From the NCBI RefSeq assembly GCF_002831645.1, contig NZ_CP025117.1, forward strand, positions 2,681,001-2,745,000: DNA of 64,000 nt. Direction: 5' to 3'. Source of the DNA: Olleya sp. Bg11-27 (GTDB lineage: Bacteria; Bacteroidota; Bacteroidia; Flavobacteriales; Flavobacteriaceae). Under the pieces are notes generated by a model. That model worked only from the letters and a program-made list of their open reading frames with translations, was not told the origin of the DNA and did no database searches. Every line of letters begins with the position of its first letter. Position 1 is the first letter of the stretch. Made by a program: the position numbers and the translations under genes. Below, piece after piece: positions 7,977-19,200 of this stretch.

Positions 7977-10900
7977 GTGCTATTGCTATTCATCATTTTG
8001 ATATTGGTGTTTTTAATCCCTGCGGTACAGACTCGTGCGGGTAAATATGCTACGGATTGGGTTAATAAGGAATATAAGACCAATATAAATATTGAAAAGA
8101 TTGGCCTGCAATTTAATGGAGAGGTTGAGATTAAGGGGATCTTAATAAGAGATTTTAAAAAGGACACACTGATAAGCGCGAAAAAATTAAATACGTCTAT
8201 TGTTAGTTTTAGAAATTTATATAATAGTAAACTTAATTTTGGAGATATAGACGTTGAAGATCTTGATTTTAACATTGTGACTTATAAAGATGAGACTAGT
8301 ACAAATTTAGATGTCTTTGTTGCTAGATTTGATAGTGATAATCCACGTTCGGAAAAAAGTGAGTTTTTATTAACATCCAGTGATATAACAATTACTAATG
8401 GGACTTTTAAGTTAATTGATCAAAATAAAGAAACGCCCCAGATTGTAAGGTTTAATAAAATCAATTTAAATGGAACCAATTTTGTTATTGATGGGAGTAA
8501 TGTGAAAAGTCGAATTAATACTATGCAATTTGAGGATAGTCGTGGTTTAAAATTAGAAAATTTAACTTCTGATTTTTCTTATACGCTATCAGAGATGCGT
8601 TTTGATAATCTAAATATAAAGACATACGAATCTTTTGTTAAAGGGGAGTTGTTTTTTAATTATGATAGAGCCGATTTTAAAGAATTTGAGGATAAGGTTA
8701 AAGTCTCAGCCAATTTTACAGAAGGACGTATTCTATTAGATGAACTAAATGTATTTTATAATGAATTTGGTAAAAATCAATATGCTAATTTCTCTACAAA
8801 ATTATCTGGAACTTTAAATAACCTAACTACTGAAAATTTAAAATTAGACACCAGTAGAAATACTAAAATTTATGGAACATTAAATTTTAAAAATTTATTT
8901 AATAGTGAAGCTGATAATTTTGCTATGCATGGTGATTTTGATAATTTATCCTCTAATTATAAAGATTTAAAAGATCTTTTACCTAATGTTTTAGGAGAAT
9001 CTATCCCGTCAATATTTGGTAAGCTAGGCAATTTTACTGTGATTGGGTCTACAAATTTAACAACTCATAAAATTATAGCAGATTTACAAATAAATACAGC
9101 GCTGGGTCTTGTAAACTCTAATTTAGAAATGTCTAATATTGATAATATAGATTATGCCTCCTATAAAGGTAATATTATTTTGGATGAATTTGATTTGGGT
9201 AAGATGTTAGACGATCCAAATTTAGGAACAACATCATTTAACGTAGATGTCGATGGGGATGGATTTAAAAAAGAGATTCTTAGTACCCAATTAAAAGGTG
9301 ATATTTATAATATAAACTATAACAATTATAATTACAAAAACATTGCTGTTAATGGGCAATATAAACAAAGAAAATTTAATGGTAAATTAATTTCTAAGGA
9401 TAAAAACTTAAAGTTAGAGTTTGATGGTTTAGCAGATTTATCTCAAGATATCAAAACTTTTGATTTTGTTGCACAAGTAGATTATGCCAATTTAAAAGCA
9501 CTTAATTTTTATAATAGAGATGAGCAGTCCGAATTTATTGGTATTGTCGACATGAAAATGAGTGCTAATACTATTGATGATGCTATAGGGAGTATTAATT
9601 TTAAAAATACTGTTTATAAAAATGAAAATGATACCTACACGTTTAAAGATTTTGCAATTAGTTCGCAGTTTGTAGACAACGAAAGATTTATAAGAGTTAA
9701 TTCGCCAGAAATAGTTGAAGGGCAATTAAAAGGGAATTTTAAATTTAATGATTTGGAATTACTTTTTGAAAACTCAATTAAAAGTATTTATGCCAATTAT
9801 GTGCCTAATAAAATTGAGGGAAATCAATATATAGATTTTAATTTTAAAATTTATAATAAAATAGTCGAAGTCTTTTTACCTGAAGTAGAAGTAGGGGCTA
9901 ATACCTTTATAAGAGGAAGAGTGGAGAGTAATGAAAAAGCTTTTAAATTAACGTTTAAATCTCCTAAAATTAAATTATTAGACTACTTTGCAGATTCTAT
10001 AGAGTTGCAGGTTGATAACAATAACCCATTATTTAACACTTACGTTGAAATTGATAGTGTTTATACGAAGCATTATAATATCTCTAAATTTAATCTAATT
10101 AATGTAACGCTTAATGATACCTTGTTCATGCGTTCAGAATTTAAAGGAGGAAAACGCAATGATGATGCATATAATTTAAGTTTTTATCATACTATTAATG
10201 AAGATAACTTATCCGTTTTAGGTTTTAAAAAGAGTGATGTTACATTTAAGGGTAATAAATGGTTTGTCAATGATGATAAAAACAAGTTAAATAAAATAAT
10301 TTTTGATCGTGATTTAAACGATTTTAAGATTGAAGAACTTGTAATGAATCATGAGAATGAAGAAATTAAACTTAAAGGTACAGTCAGAGATTCCACATAC
10401 AAAGATTTAAAACTAAATTTCAAAGATGTTGATCTAAATAAAATTATTCCCGAAGTTGAAAAACTCTCTTTAGCAGGTAATATTAATGGTGACTTAGATA
10501 TTTTACAACAAAACGGAAATTACCTACCAAATGCGGCCATTACTATTGACGATTTGGAAGTTAACGAAACTTTTTTAGGCTCTTTTGACGCTAAAATAAA
10601 AGGGAATGCAACTTTATCTAGGTATAAAATTGAGGCTAAGATTAAGGATGATGCGACCAATTCGTTTACGGCAATAGGAAATGTTAATGTTGTTAATGAG
10701 GATGCTTTTATTGATGTTGATTTAGGGTTTAACCAATTTAGTTTACAATTGCTTAATCCATTTTTAGAAGGCGTATTAAGTAACATTAGAGGTGACGTTT
10801 TAGGAAGTGTAAAAGTGGTAGGTAATTTAAATAATCCAGAATTTAACGGACAATTAAATATTGATAATGGGGGATTGGGAGTACCTTATTTGAATGTTGA

Positions 10901-12386
10901 TTATGACTTTCAGGAACAAGCGTCGGTCTCTTTAAAAAATCAAAGTTTTTTCTTTAATAAAATTAACATTACTGATAGTAAAGAAAAGACTAAAGGAGTT
11001 TTAGATGGTAGTATTAGTCATACTAATTTTTCTAAATGGAAACTGGACCTAAACCTTGAGACACCTAGACTTTTAGTGCTAGATACAAAGGAAAATGAAG
11101 ACTCTTTATATTACGGTACTGGATTTATAGGTGGTTCTGCGTCTATTTTTGGTCCAACAGAAGGTTTGAGTATTAATGTCATTGCACAAACAAAAAAAGG
11201 AACAGTTTTTAAAATACCTTTAAATGATAATGAGGATTTTGGTGATAATTCCATCATTCATTTTTTAAGTCTAGAAGAGAAGGAAGCTAAACAAAAAGGT
11301 ATTATTCTTGAAAATCTTGTAGAAGCAGGATTAGATTTAAATTTTGAATTAGACGTTACTGAAGATGCGGAGATTGAAATATTAATGGACAAAGCTAGTG
11401 GTAGTACAATTACAGGTCGTGGTGTTGGTGGTTTGTTAATAGAAATTAATACCAATGATAAATTTAATATGTATGGTGATTTTGTTGTTTATGAAGGCGT
11501 CTACAACTTTTTATATGGGGGTATCATAGAAAAGAAATTTACGGTAGAGCCCTATGTTAGTAATATACAGTGGAATGGTCCACCGTTGGATGCTATAATA
11601 AAAATTAAAGCTAAATATGCTACACGCGCAAATCCATCTCCTTTATTAGATAATCCAATAAGCAGAAGTATTCCTGTAGAATTATTTATTGAGCTATCTG
11701 ATAAGTTAGAAAGACCTGAAATTGACTATAGTTTTGCTTTTCCAACTACCGAGTCTACTATAAAATCAGAGCTTAATTATAGGTTAGACTCTAAGGAAGA
11801 AAAAGAAAGTCAAGCATTATACCTAATTACAACTGGTGCGTTTAGTAGTGGGTTTAATGATCTTAATTTTTCAGGAACATTAACAGAAAGATTAAATGGA
11901 TTAGTAAATAGTTTATTGTCCAGTGGTGATGGTAAGCTCAATGTAGGCGTTAACTTTGAGGCGGGTTCTAATAATCCTGATTATCAAACAGACAATCGAG
12001 TGGGATTAACATTACAGACTAAAATATCTGATCGTGTTTTAATTAATGGTAAAGTTGGTGTTCCAGTAGGAGGGCTAGGAGATTCTGTTATTGCAGGAGA
12101 TTTACAAATTGACTTTTTATTAAATGAGGAAGGAACACTTACCGCTAAAGTCTTTAATAGAGAGAATAGTATTCGGAATTTTGGAGAAGAAATTGGCTAT
12201 ACACAAGGATTAGGATTATCTTATAGTGTGTCTTTTGATACGTTTGGTGAATTAATACGTAAAATTTTCAGTCCTCAGGAAGAAGAAGAGGAAAATCAAA
12301 TACAATTAAAAGATAATAAAGCAACCGAACCTAATACAGAAAATACCTCTCCATTGCCTCAGGATAATAGGTTTAAAAAAGAGTAA
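7977..12386 (+). CDS. tamB: TamB-type translocation and assembly module protein (DUF490)
   Basis: At least 1469 residues: an N-terminal membrane anchor (LLFIILILVFLIPAVQT), then more than a thousand residues of beta-rich AsmA/TamB repeats, and a C-terminal TamB domain with FNMYGDFVVYEGVYNFLYGG, DISRSIPVELFIEL-like and LNGKVGVPVGG-like strands. TamB-family proteins bridge the periplasm as a hydrophobic groove, used for outer membrane protein assembly or phospholipid transport. The start is uncertain. The frame is open back to 7911 and the extension encodes a basic K-K-I-L-K-I-V-G-K stretch expected before the anchor, yet it contains no ATG, GTG or TTG; the first canonical start is this GTG, which begins inside the anchor. 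Confidence 0.9.
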   Translation: MLLLFIILILVFLIPAVQTRAGKYATDWVNKEYKTNINIEKIGLQFNGEVEIKGILIRDFKKDTLISAKKLNTSIVSFRNLYNSKLNFGDIDVEDLDFNIVTYKDETSTNLDVFVARFDSDNPRSEKSEFLLTSSDITITNGTFKLIDQNKETPQIVRFNKINLNGTNFVIDGSNVKSRINTMQFEDSRGLKLENLTSDFSYTLSEMRFDNLNIKTYESFVKGELFFNYDRADFKEFEDKVKVSANFTEGRILLDELNVFYNEFGKNQYANFSTKLSGTLNNLTTENLKLDTSRNTKIYGTLNFKNLFNSEADNFAMHGDFDNLSSNYKDLKDLLPNVLGESIPSIFGKLGNFTVIGSTNLTTHKIIADLQINTALGLVNSNLEMSNIDNIDYASYKGNIILDEFDLGKMLDDPNLGTTSFNVDVDGDGFKKEILSTQLKGDIYNINYNNYNYKNIAVNGQYKQRKFNGKLISKDKNLKLEFDGLADLSQDIKTFDFVAQVDYANLKALNFYNRDEQSEFIGIVDMKMSANTIDDAIGSINFKNTVYKNENDTYTFKDFAISSQFVDNERFIRVNSPEIVEGQLKGNFKFNDLELLFENSIKSIYANYVPNKIEGNQYIDFNFKIYNKIVEVFLPEVEVGANTFIRGRVESNEKAFKLTFKSPKIKLLDYFADSIELQVDNNNPLFNTYVEIDSVYTKHYNISKFNLINVTLNDTLFMRSEFKGGKRNDDAYNLSFYHTINEDNLSVLGFKKSDVTFKGNKWFVNDDKNKLNKIIFDRDLNDFKIEELVMNHENEEIKLKGTVRDSTYKDLKLNFKDVDLNKIIPEVEKLSLAGNINGDLDILQQNGNYLPNAAITIDDLEVNETFLGSFDAKIKGNATLSRYKIEAKIKDDATNSFTAIGNVNVVNEDAFIDVDLGFNQFSLQLLNPFLEGVLSNIRGDVLGSVKVVGNLNNPEFNGQLNIDNGGLGVPYLNVDYDFQEQASVSLKNQSFFFNKINITDSKEKTKGVLDGSISHTNFSKWKLDLNLETPRLLVLDTKENEDSLYYGTGFIGGSASIFGPTEGLSINVIAQTKKGTVFKIPLNDNEDFGDNSIIHFLSLEEKEAKQKGIILENLVEAGLDLNFELDVTEDAEIEILMDKASGSTITGRGVGGLLIEINTNDKFNMYGDFVVYEGVYNFLYGGIIEKKFTVEPYVSNIQWNGPPLDAIIKIKAKYATRANPSPLLDNPISRSIPVELFIELSDKLERPEIDYSFAFPTTESTIKSELNYRLDSKEEKESQALYLITTGAFSSGFNDLNFSGTLTERLNGLVNSLLSSGDGKLNVGVNFEAGSNNPDYQTDNRVGLTLQTKISDRVLINGKVGVPVGGLGDSVIAGDLQIDFLLNEEGTLTAKVFNRENSIRNFGEEIGYTQGLGLSYSVSFDTFGELIRKIFSPQEEEEENQIQLKDNKATEPNTENTSPLPQDNRFKKE

Positions 12387-12484
12387 TTCTAAGTGCTTTA
12401 ATCTTGCTTTTTAATAATTAACCCCCTGTATTTTATTAAGTTATTAACGAAAACGTTATAGTTTTAAGGTTGTCGTTAAATTTT

Positions 12485-12528
12485 AGTAAAACCAATGTAT
12501 TATCTAATATTTCTTTATTAGTTTTACT
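12485..12528 (+). other. Leader hairpin before pfkA
   Basis: AGTAAAACCAAT (12485-12496) and ATTAGTTTTACT (12517-12528) are inverted repeats with one mismatch and a 20-base loop, ending 17 bases before the pfkA ATG. There is no T tract, so it is not a standard terminator. An RNA leader structure or a protein-binding site are both possible. Confidence 0.4.
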
Positions 12529-12545
12529 GTAATAAGTAAAAATAC

Positions 12546-13532
12546 ATGTCAAAAAATATAAAAAAAATTGCTGTAATGACGTCGGGAGGAGATTCTCCTG
12601 GGATGAATGCAGCTATCCGTTCTGTTGCCAGAACTTGTGCCTATTACAATATTGAATGTGCCGGAATTTATCGTGGATATGAAGGCATGATAGAAGGCGA
12701 TTTTAAAGAGCTAACAGCGCGTAACGTTAAAGGTATTATAAATAAAGGTGGAACAATCCTAAAATCTGCTAGATCTAAAGAGTTTCGTACTAAGGAAGGG
12801 CGTCAAAAAGCGTATGATTCTTTGAGGGAAGCAAACATAGACGGATTAGTGGTTGTTGGAGGAGATGGTACATTTACTGGAGCTTTGATTTTTAATCAAG
12901 AATTTGATTTCCCAGTAATGGGTATTCCAGGAACTATTGATAACGATATTTTCGGAACGTCTCATACTTTAGGATACGATACTGCTTTAAATACAGTGGT
13001 TGAAGTTATAGATAAGATTAGAGATACAGCTAGTTCGCATAACCGTTTATTCTTTGTAGAGGTTATGGGGCGTGATGCTGGCCATATTGCATTAAATGTG
13101 GGTGTTGGAGCAGGAGCTGAAGAGATTTTAATTCCTGAAGAGGATCTAGGATTAGAGCGTTTGTTAGAATCTTTAAGACGTAGTAAGCTATCTGGAAAAT
13201 CATCAAGTATTGTGGTAGTCGCTGAAGGTGATAAAATAGGTAAAAATGTTTTTGAGCTTAAGGATTACGTAGAAGAAAACATGACCGAATATGAAGTGCG
13301 CGTCTCTGTATTAGGGCATATGCAACGTGGAGGATCTCCGTCTTGTTTTGATCGTGTACTAGCGTCTAGAATGGGCGTGAAAGCAGTAGAAAGTTTATTG
13401 GAGGGTAAATCTAACTATATGGTTGGATTGTTAAGCGACTCTATACAATTAACACCATTGGAACAAGCAGTAAAAGGAAAGTCAAAAATTAACGAAGAAT
13501 TAATTCGTGTGTCAGATATCATGACCACATAA
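12546..13532 (+). CDS. pfkA: ATP-dependent 6-phosphofructokinase
   Basis: 328 residues of the bacterial PfkA type. Visible motifs are TSGGDSPGMNAAIR (phosphate loop), GGDGTF (glycine after the Asp, the ATP-using form rather than the pyrophosphate-using GGDD form), PGTIDNDIFGTS with the catalytic Asp, VEVMGRDAGHIA, and GHMQRGGSPSCFDR near the end. It phosphorylates fructose 6-phosphate in the committed step of glycolysis. gapA follows after 28 bases, so the two are probably co-transcribed. The upstream region contains a near-palindromic ACGAAAACGT and a leader hairpin, but I cannot assign a regulator. Confidence 0.96.
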   Translation: MSKNIKKIAVMTSGGDSPGMNAAIRSVARTCAYYNIECAGIYRGYEGMIEGDFKELTARNVKGIINKGGTILKSARSKEFRTKEGRQKAYDSLREANIDGLVVVGGDGTFTGALIFNQEFDFPVMGIPGTIDNDIFGTSHTLGYDTALNTVVEVIDKIRDTASSHNRLFFVEVMGRDAGHIALNVGVGAGAEEILIPEEDLGLERLLESLRRSKLSGKSSSIVVVAEGDKIGKNVFELKDYVEENMTEYEVRVSVLGHMQRGGSPSCFDRVLASRMGVKAVESLLEGKSNYMVGLLSDSIQLTPLEQAVKGKSKINEELIRVSDIMTT

Positions 13533-13551
13533 TATAAATTGAATAAACTAA

Positions 13552-14562
<1,011 letters not shown>

Positions 14563-14585
14563 TTTATACATTACTTATATAATTA

Positions 14586-14632
14586 GCACAGTAAAATGTA
14601 ATTTTAAATACATTTTACTGTGCTTTTTTTTA
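14586..14632 (+). terminator. Intrinsic terminator after gapA
   Basis: A perfect 15-bp stem (14586-14600 with 14609-14623), an 8-base loop and a run of T at 14624-14630. It separates gapA from the downstream kinase gene. Confidence 0.9.
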
Positions 14633-14654
14633 TCTTACAATAAATTTTTGAATT

Positions 14655-15518
14655 ATGATTTTAGTTGTTGATAGTGGTTCTACAAAATGCGATTGGATAG
14701 CAGTAGACAAAAATGGAAACCAATTACTTGAAAAAATACGCACTAAAGGCTTAAATCCTGCTATACTTTCTGAGAAAAAAATTAAAAAAATATTAAAAAA
14801 GAGTACGACTTTAAAGGATAATAGAGATAAGGTAACACATGTCTTTTTTTACGGTGCAGGGTGTGGAACAGAAAACCCACGTTTAATGCTTAAGGTCATT
14901 CTACAAGAGTTTTTTCCAAAGGCAGATATTTTAGTAGATGAAGATACTATGGCAGCTGTATATGCAACCATTAGTGCACCAACAGAAGCTGCTGTAGTTT
15001 GTATTTTAGGGACAGGTTCTAACTGCAGTTATTATGATGGAACAAAGCTACATCAACGTGTAAAATCTCTAGGGTATACCATAATGGATGATGCGTCAGG
15101 TAATTATTACGGAAAAGAGCTTCTTAGAGATTACTATTTTAATCACATGCCAGAAGATATTAGGATTGCTTTTGCTCATAAACATAATTTAGAAGCTGAT
15201 TATATAAAATATAATCTTTATAAACAACCTAATCCTAATGCTTATTTAGCTCATTTTGCCGAGTTTATGATATTAAATAAAGATTCTAAATATATATTAG
15301 AATTAATTAAATCAGGAATTAGACGTTTTGCAAAAAACATGATATTGCAATATGAAGAAGAAATTAAAACAGTGCCAGTACATTTTGCTGGTTCAATCGC
15401 GTTTTTCTGTCAAGATGAAATAAAAGCTGTTGCTGAGGAATTAGGGTTTAAAGTTGGTAATTTTGAAAGGCGTCCAATTGAAGGATTAGTTTCTTTTCAT
15501 ACAAAAACGATAGTCTAA
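14655..15518 (+). CDS. N-acetylglucosamine kinase-like ATPase (BadF/BadG family)
   Basis: 287 residues of the ASKHA fold. Phosphate 1 motif is VVDSGSTKCDWIAVD at the N-terminus, phosphate 2 is CILGTGSNCSYYDG (about residue 120), and GYTIMDDASGNYYGKELLRD follows as in COG2971 N-acetylglucosamine kinases. The family phosphorylates GlcNAc or related amino sugars released during wall recycling, but substrate range is broad, so the sugar is an inference. It is joined to mgsA with no gap (TAA directly followed by ATG), implying a shared transcript. Confidence 0.8.
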   Translation: MILVVDSGSTKCDWIAVDKNGNQLLEKIRTKGLNPAILSEKKIKKILKKSTTLKDNRDKVTHVFFYGAGCGTENPRLMLKVILQEFFPKADILVDEDTMAAVYATISAPTEAAVVCILGTGSNCSYYDGTKLHQRVKSLGYTIMDDASGNYYGKELLRDYYFNHMPEDIRIAFAHKHNLEADYIKYNLYKQPNPNAYLAHFAEFMILNKDSKYILELIKSGIRRFAKNMILQYEEEIKTVPVHFAGSIAFFCQDEIKAVAEELGFKVGNFERRPIEGLVSFHTKTIV

Positions 15519-15884
15519 ATGGAGATAGCAATAATTGCGCATGATGGTAAAAAAGCGGAAATGGTACAGTTTCTTAATCAACACCAAGCCATTCTTCATC
15601 AAAAAGAAATCACATTAGTATCTACGGGTACAACAGGGAAAAAAGTTAAAAAAGCTGGTTTTGAAGTATTACGATTATTATCAGGACCTTTAGGTGGGGA
15701 TGCTCAAATAGCCGCAAGAGTAGCAGAAGGCAAGTGTAAAATGGTTATCTTTTTTAGAGATCCTTTAGAAAAGCATCCGCATGAACCAGATGTACTAATG
15801 CTAATGCGTCTATGTGACGTACATGATGTACCATTAGCAACTAACTTAGCAAGCGCAGAACTTTTCATGAAATCGCTTCATTAA
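15519..15884 (+). CDS. mgsA: Methylglyoxal synthase
   Basis: 121 residues, slightly shorter than the E. coli enzyme. It has VSTGTTGKKVKKAG (phosphate site), LLSGPLGGDAQIAARV containing the catalytic Asp, VIFFRDPLEKHPHEPDV and a VPLATNLASAE end, all diagnostic. The enzyme converts dihydroxyacetone phosphate into methylglyoxal plus phosphate, a bypass that relieves sugar-phosphate build-up. Its place just behind pfkA-gapA and a sugar kinase fits a phosphate-stress overflow role. The start codon touches the previous stop codon. Confidence 0.95.
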   Translation: MEIAIIAHDGKKAEMVQFLNQHQAILHQKEITLVSTGTTGKKVKKAGFEVLRLLSGPLGGDAQIAARVAEGKCKMVIFFRDPLEKHPHEPDVLMLMRLCDVHDVPLATNLASAELFMKSLH

Positions 15885-15942
15885 ACAATAATATTTAACA
15901 TTATCGCTTTAATTTTATCTGTTTTTGTAATAAATGAGATGA

Positions 15943-15984
15943 GATAGTAAGAAAATTTTCACTTTTCTTACTATCTTTTTTTTT
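15943..15984 (+). terminator. Intrinsic terminator after mgsA
   Basis: Perfect 13-bp stem (15943-15955 with 15963-15975), 7-base loop, then a run of nine T. Confidence 0.9.
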
Positions 15985-16157
15985 GTTTTTAAATATCTGA
16001 ATTATAGCAGTATATTTTTTTTGTAACGAGTTAAAATCTTAATAAACATGCGGTTTATCATGTGTTTTGGGAATTTAATATTGCCTATTTTTTATCTATT
16101 AAATTAACTATAATAACATGGTTTTTATTAAAAATTAGTAACTAAGTAGCCAATGTG

Positions 16158-16198
16158 AATTTTATTTTCTTAGAAATAGGGTGTCTAAAAATAAAATT
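16158..16198 (+). other. Long hairpin in the adhesin leader
   Basis: A 17-base left arm (16158-16174) pairs with a 15-base right arm (16184-16198) except for a two-base bulge, around a loop containing AATAGGGTG. No T tract follows. It lies 64 bases before the adhesin ATG and may be a leader RNA structure or the end of an earlier transcript. Confidence 0.4.
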
Positions 16199-16261
16199 AA
16201 CATTAAATTTATAAGCTTTTAATCGATTTTATTTTATTTCATTCAATTTTATTAAATATTT

Positions 16262-19200
16262 ATGAGACACCTGATTTTACTTGTAGCTATTGGTTTAACA
16301 AGTTTTTTTAACACAAATATTACTTCTACAACTTTAGAAGTTTCAGAGATACAAGTCTCTGAAAAATATGTAATACCAAGTGTTCATGAAGGTCAAAATT
16401 ATTATACGGCATCTGGAGGTGCAAATGGTACAGGTTGTATATTAGAAGCTGGAACAATTATTGACGATTCTACTACTATATATTTATTTGATATTAGTGG
16501 TCATTCAAACAATATGGAGACAGCAATAACTATTGATATTTGCGAACCTGACGTTACTACTATTTTGGAAAATAACAATGCTAGATATAGCCAGTATATC
16601 ATAGTAGAACCAGCATCAAATAGTAATACATATAATGTTAATCAGTTAGTGACGGATGTTTTAGTTAATAGTTCATGCGCAACGGTGTCAAATATTAATT
16701 GGAGTACGGGATCTAATTATGGAGATGTTAATGGTATTGGTTATTTTTCAGCTACGCCTGGTACTTTTGCTTTTGAGTCAGGAATAATTTTATCTACTGG
16801 AAACGTGATGGAGGCAGAAGGTCCAGAAACGGGGCCTCAAGATAGTGGAGGTAGTGCTTGGGAAGGTGATAGTGATTTAGAAGCAGTCATTAATACGGAT
16901 TTAGATGGTGTTCCTGGTGATGATTTACCTAATACTAATTCCAATAATGCTTCTTATATAGAGTTTAATTTTGTACCTCAAGTAGACAAAATTAGTTTTG
17001 AGTTTTTATTTGCTTCGGATGAATATGGTGTTGATCAGTGTGAGTTTTCTGATGCATTTGCTTTTTTACTAACTAACGTAACTACAGGCGTTACTACTAA
17101 TATAGCTGTAGTACCTGGAACAGGAGATGTTGTATCTACATATACAATAAGAGATAATATGTGGGCTCCTATTTGCTCTTCTGAAAATTCAACATTTTTT
17201 GATTCTTATTATGGAACAGGTTTTGCTACCGGATTACCTCCTGTTGACGATCCTGTTGATTTTGTAGGTTATACTGTCCCGATGACCGCAGTAGCTAATG
17301 TTGTTCCCAATGGTAATTATAAGATTAAACTAGTGATCGCTGATGACGGTGGTCCTTCAGGATTGGATACTAAAAAAAATTCTGCTGTTTTTCTAAAAGA
17401 GGGATCATTTGATTTAGGTGGCGATTTAGGTGAAGATGTTACTATAGCTGATGGTACGGCTATTTGTAGTGGCGGTGTTATTCCTTTAGATACTAATTTA
17501 CCAACAGTTGCTCATGTTTGGTATTTGGATGGGATGGTTATTCCTGGTGAAACTGGTGCTACACTTGATGCAACAGTGGGTGGAGTTTATAGTGTAGATG
17601 TCATTTTTTCAGCGACTTGTCAAAATTCAGATTCTATTGTAATCGAATTTATTCCGACTCCTATAATTGACAGTATTTCGAATCTTTTTGTTTGCGATAC
17701 AGGAACAGGAAGTTCAACTTTTGATTTAACGAATAATGAAACGTCAGCAATTGGCACACAAGATCCAACAGCTTTTACCGTAACATTCCATAACTCACAA
17801 AGTGATGCCGATTTAGATACTAGCCCTATTACTACCGCCGCCAGTTATGTTGGTACAGATGCTGAAATAATTTATATTAGGATAGAAGATAATGCTACAG
17901 GACAATGTGCTGTAACTAGTTCGTTTACATTACAATATTTAAATCCATCAATTTCTGCTACAAGTGATTTTATTATTTGTGATGATGTGACTAATGATGG
18001 GGTTGAAGTCTTTGATTTAACATTAAAAGATACCGCTATACTTGGAACATTAGATGCTAGTGTATATAGTGTTAGTTATTACTTAGATTTGGCTAATGCG
18101 AATTCAGGTACAAATGCACTAGCAGATAGCTATACAAATACAGTAAATCCGCAACCTATTTTTGTAAGGGTTGAAAGTATTGTTAGTCCTACTTGTTTTG
18201 TAACCTCTTCGACAGCCTTGTTCGAATTAATAGTGACACCTCAAGCATATTCGAATCAACTAGATCCTGTTATAGTTTGTGATGATGCATCAAATGATGG
18301 TTTTGAGATATTTAATCTTTCTAATTTAGAAGCTCATTTCTTAGGGGGACAAAGTACTTTAGATTTTACTATGACTTTTCATGAGAATTCAACAGATAGT
18401 GCTTTGGGTTTAAATCCAATTGCAAATCCTACTAATTATACTAATATAGTTAGTCCAACACAAACGATTTATGTTAGAGTAATCAATAATTTATATCCTA
18501 TTTGTGTCTCTTTAAGTAATTTTGACATCACTGTTAGTGCTCCACCTGCAGCAGATGCACCAGCGGATGTTTTTGCTTGTGACACCTATAGTTTACCAAT
18601 TTTGTCCGCAAACAACAATTATTATACAGCAACTGATGGACCAAACGGAACAGGGACTGTAATGACAGCAGGTGATAATATTACAACTACGACTACGCTG
18701 TATGTATATACGGAAATAGGAATAGCGCCAAACACGTGTTCGGATGAAAATAGTTTTGTTATTACGATCAATAATTCACCTGTAGCAGATGCTCCTTTAG
18801 ATGTTGAAGCTTGTTTTTCTTATGATTTACCTGCCTTATCGGTTAATAATAATTATTATACAGCAACAGGAGGACCAAGCGGTACAGGTGCTTTAATTAC
18901 TGCGGGAACTACAGTATTAACATCAATTACTTTATTTGTGTATGTAGAAACAGGTGTTTCTCCAAATAATTGCTCTGACGAAACTAGTTTTGATATTACT
19001 ATTAATAGTGCACCTATAGCAGATTCACCTGCAGATGTTCAAGCTTGTGATACCTACACTTTACCTGTCTTATCTGCAAATAATAATTATTACACGGCAT
19101 CTGGAGGTCCAAGTGGAACAGGTACTTTAATGATGGCTGGTGATTTAGTTACAACTACAACTACGCTTTATACATATACTGAAATTGGTATAGCTCCTGA

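Larger units (their letters stand above)
15885..16261. other. Intergenic stretch between mgsA and the giant adhesin
   Basis: 377 bases. It holds the mgsA terminator (15943-15984) and, closer to the adhesin, a long imperfect hairpin (16158-16198). The rest is AT-rich without an open frame I trust; the adhesin promoter must lie here but no clear -33/-7 pair was found. Confidence 0.6.
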
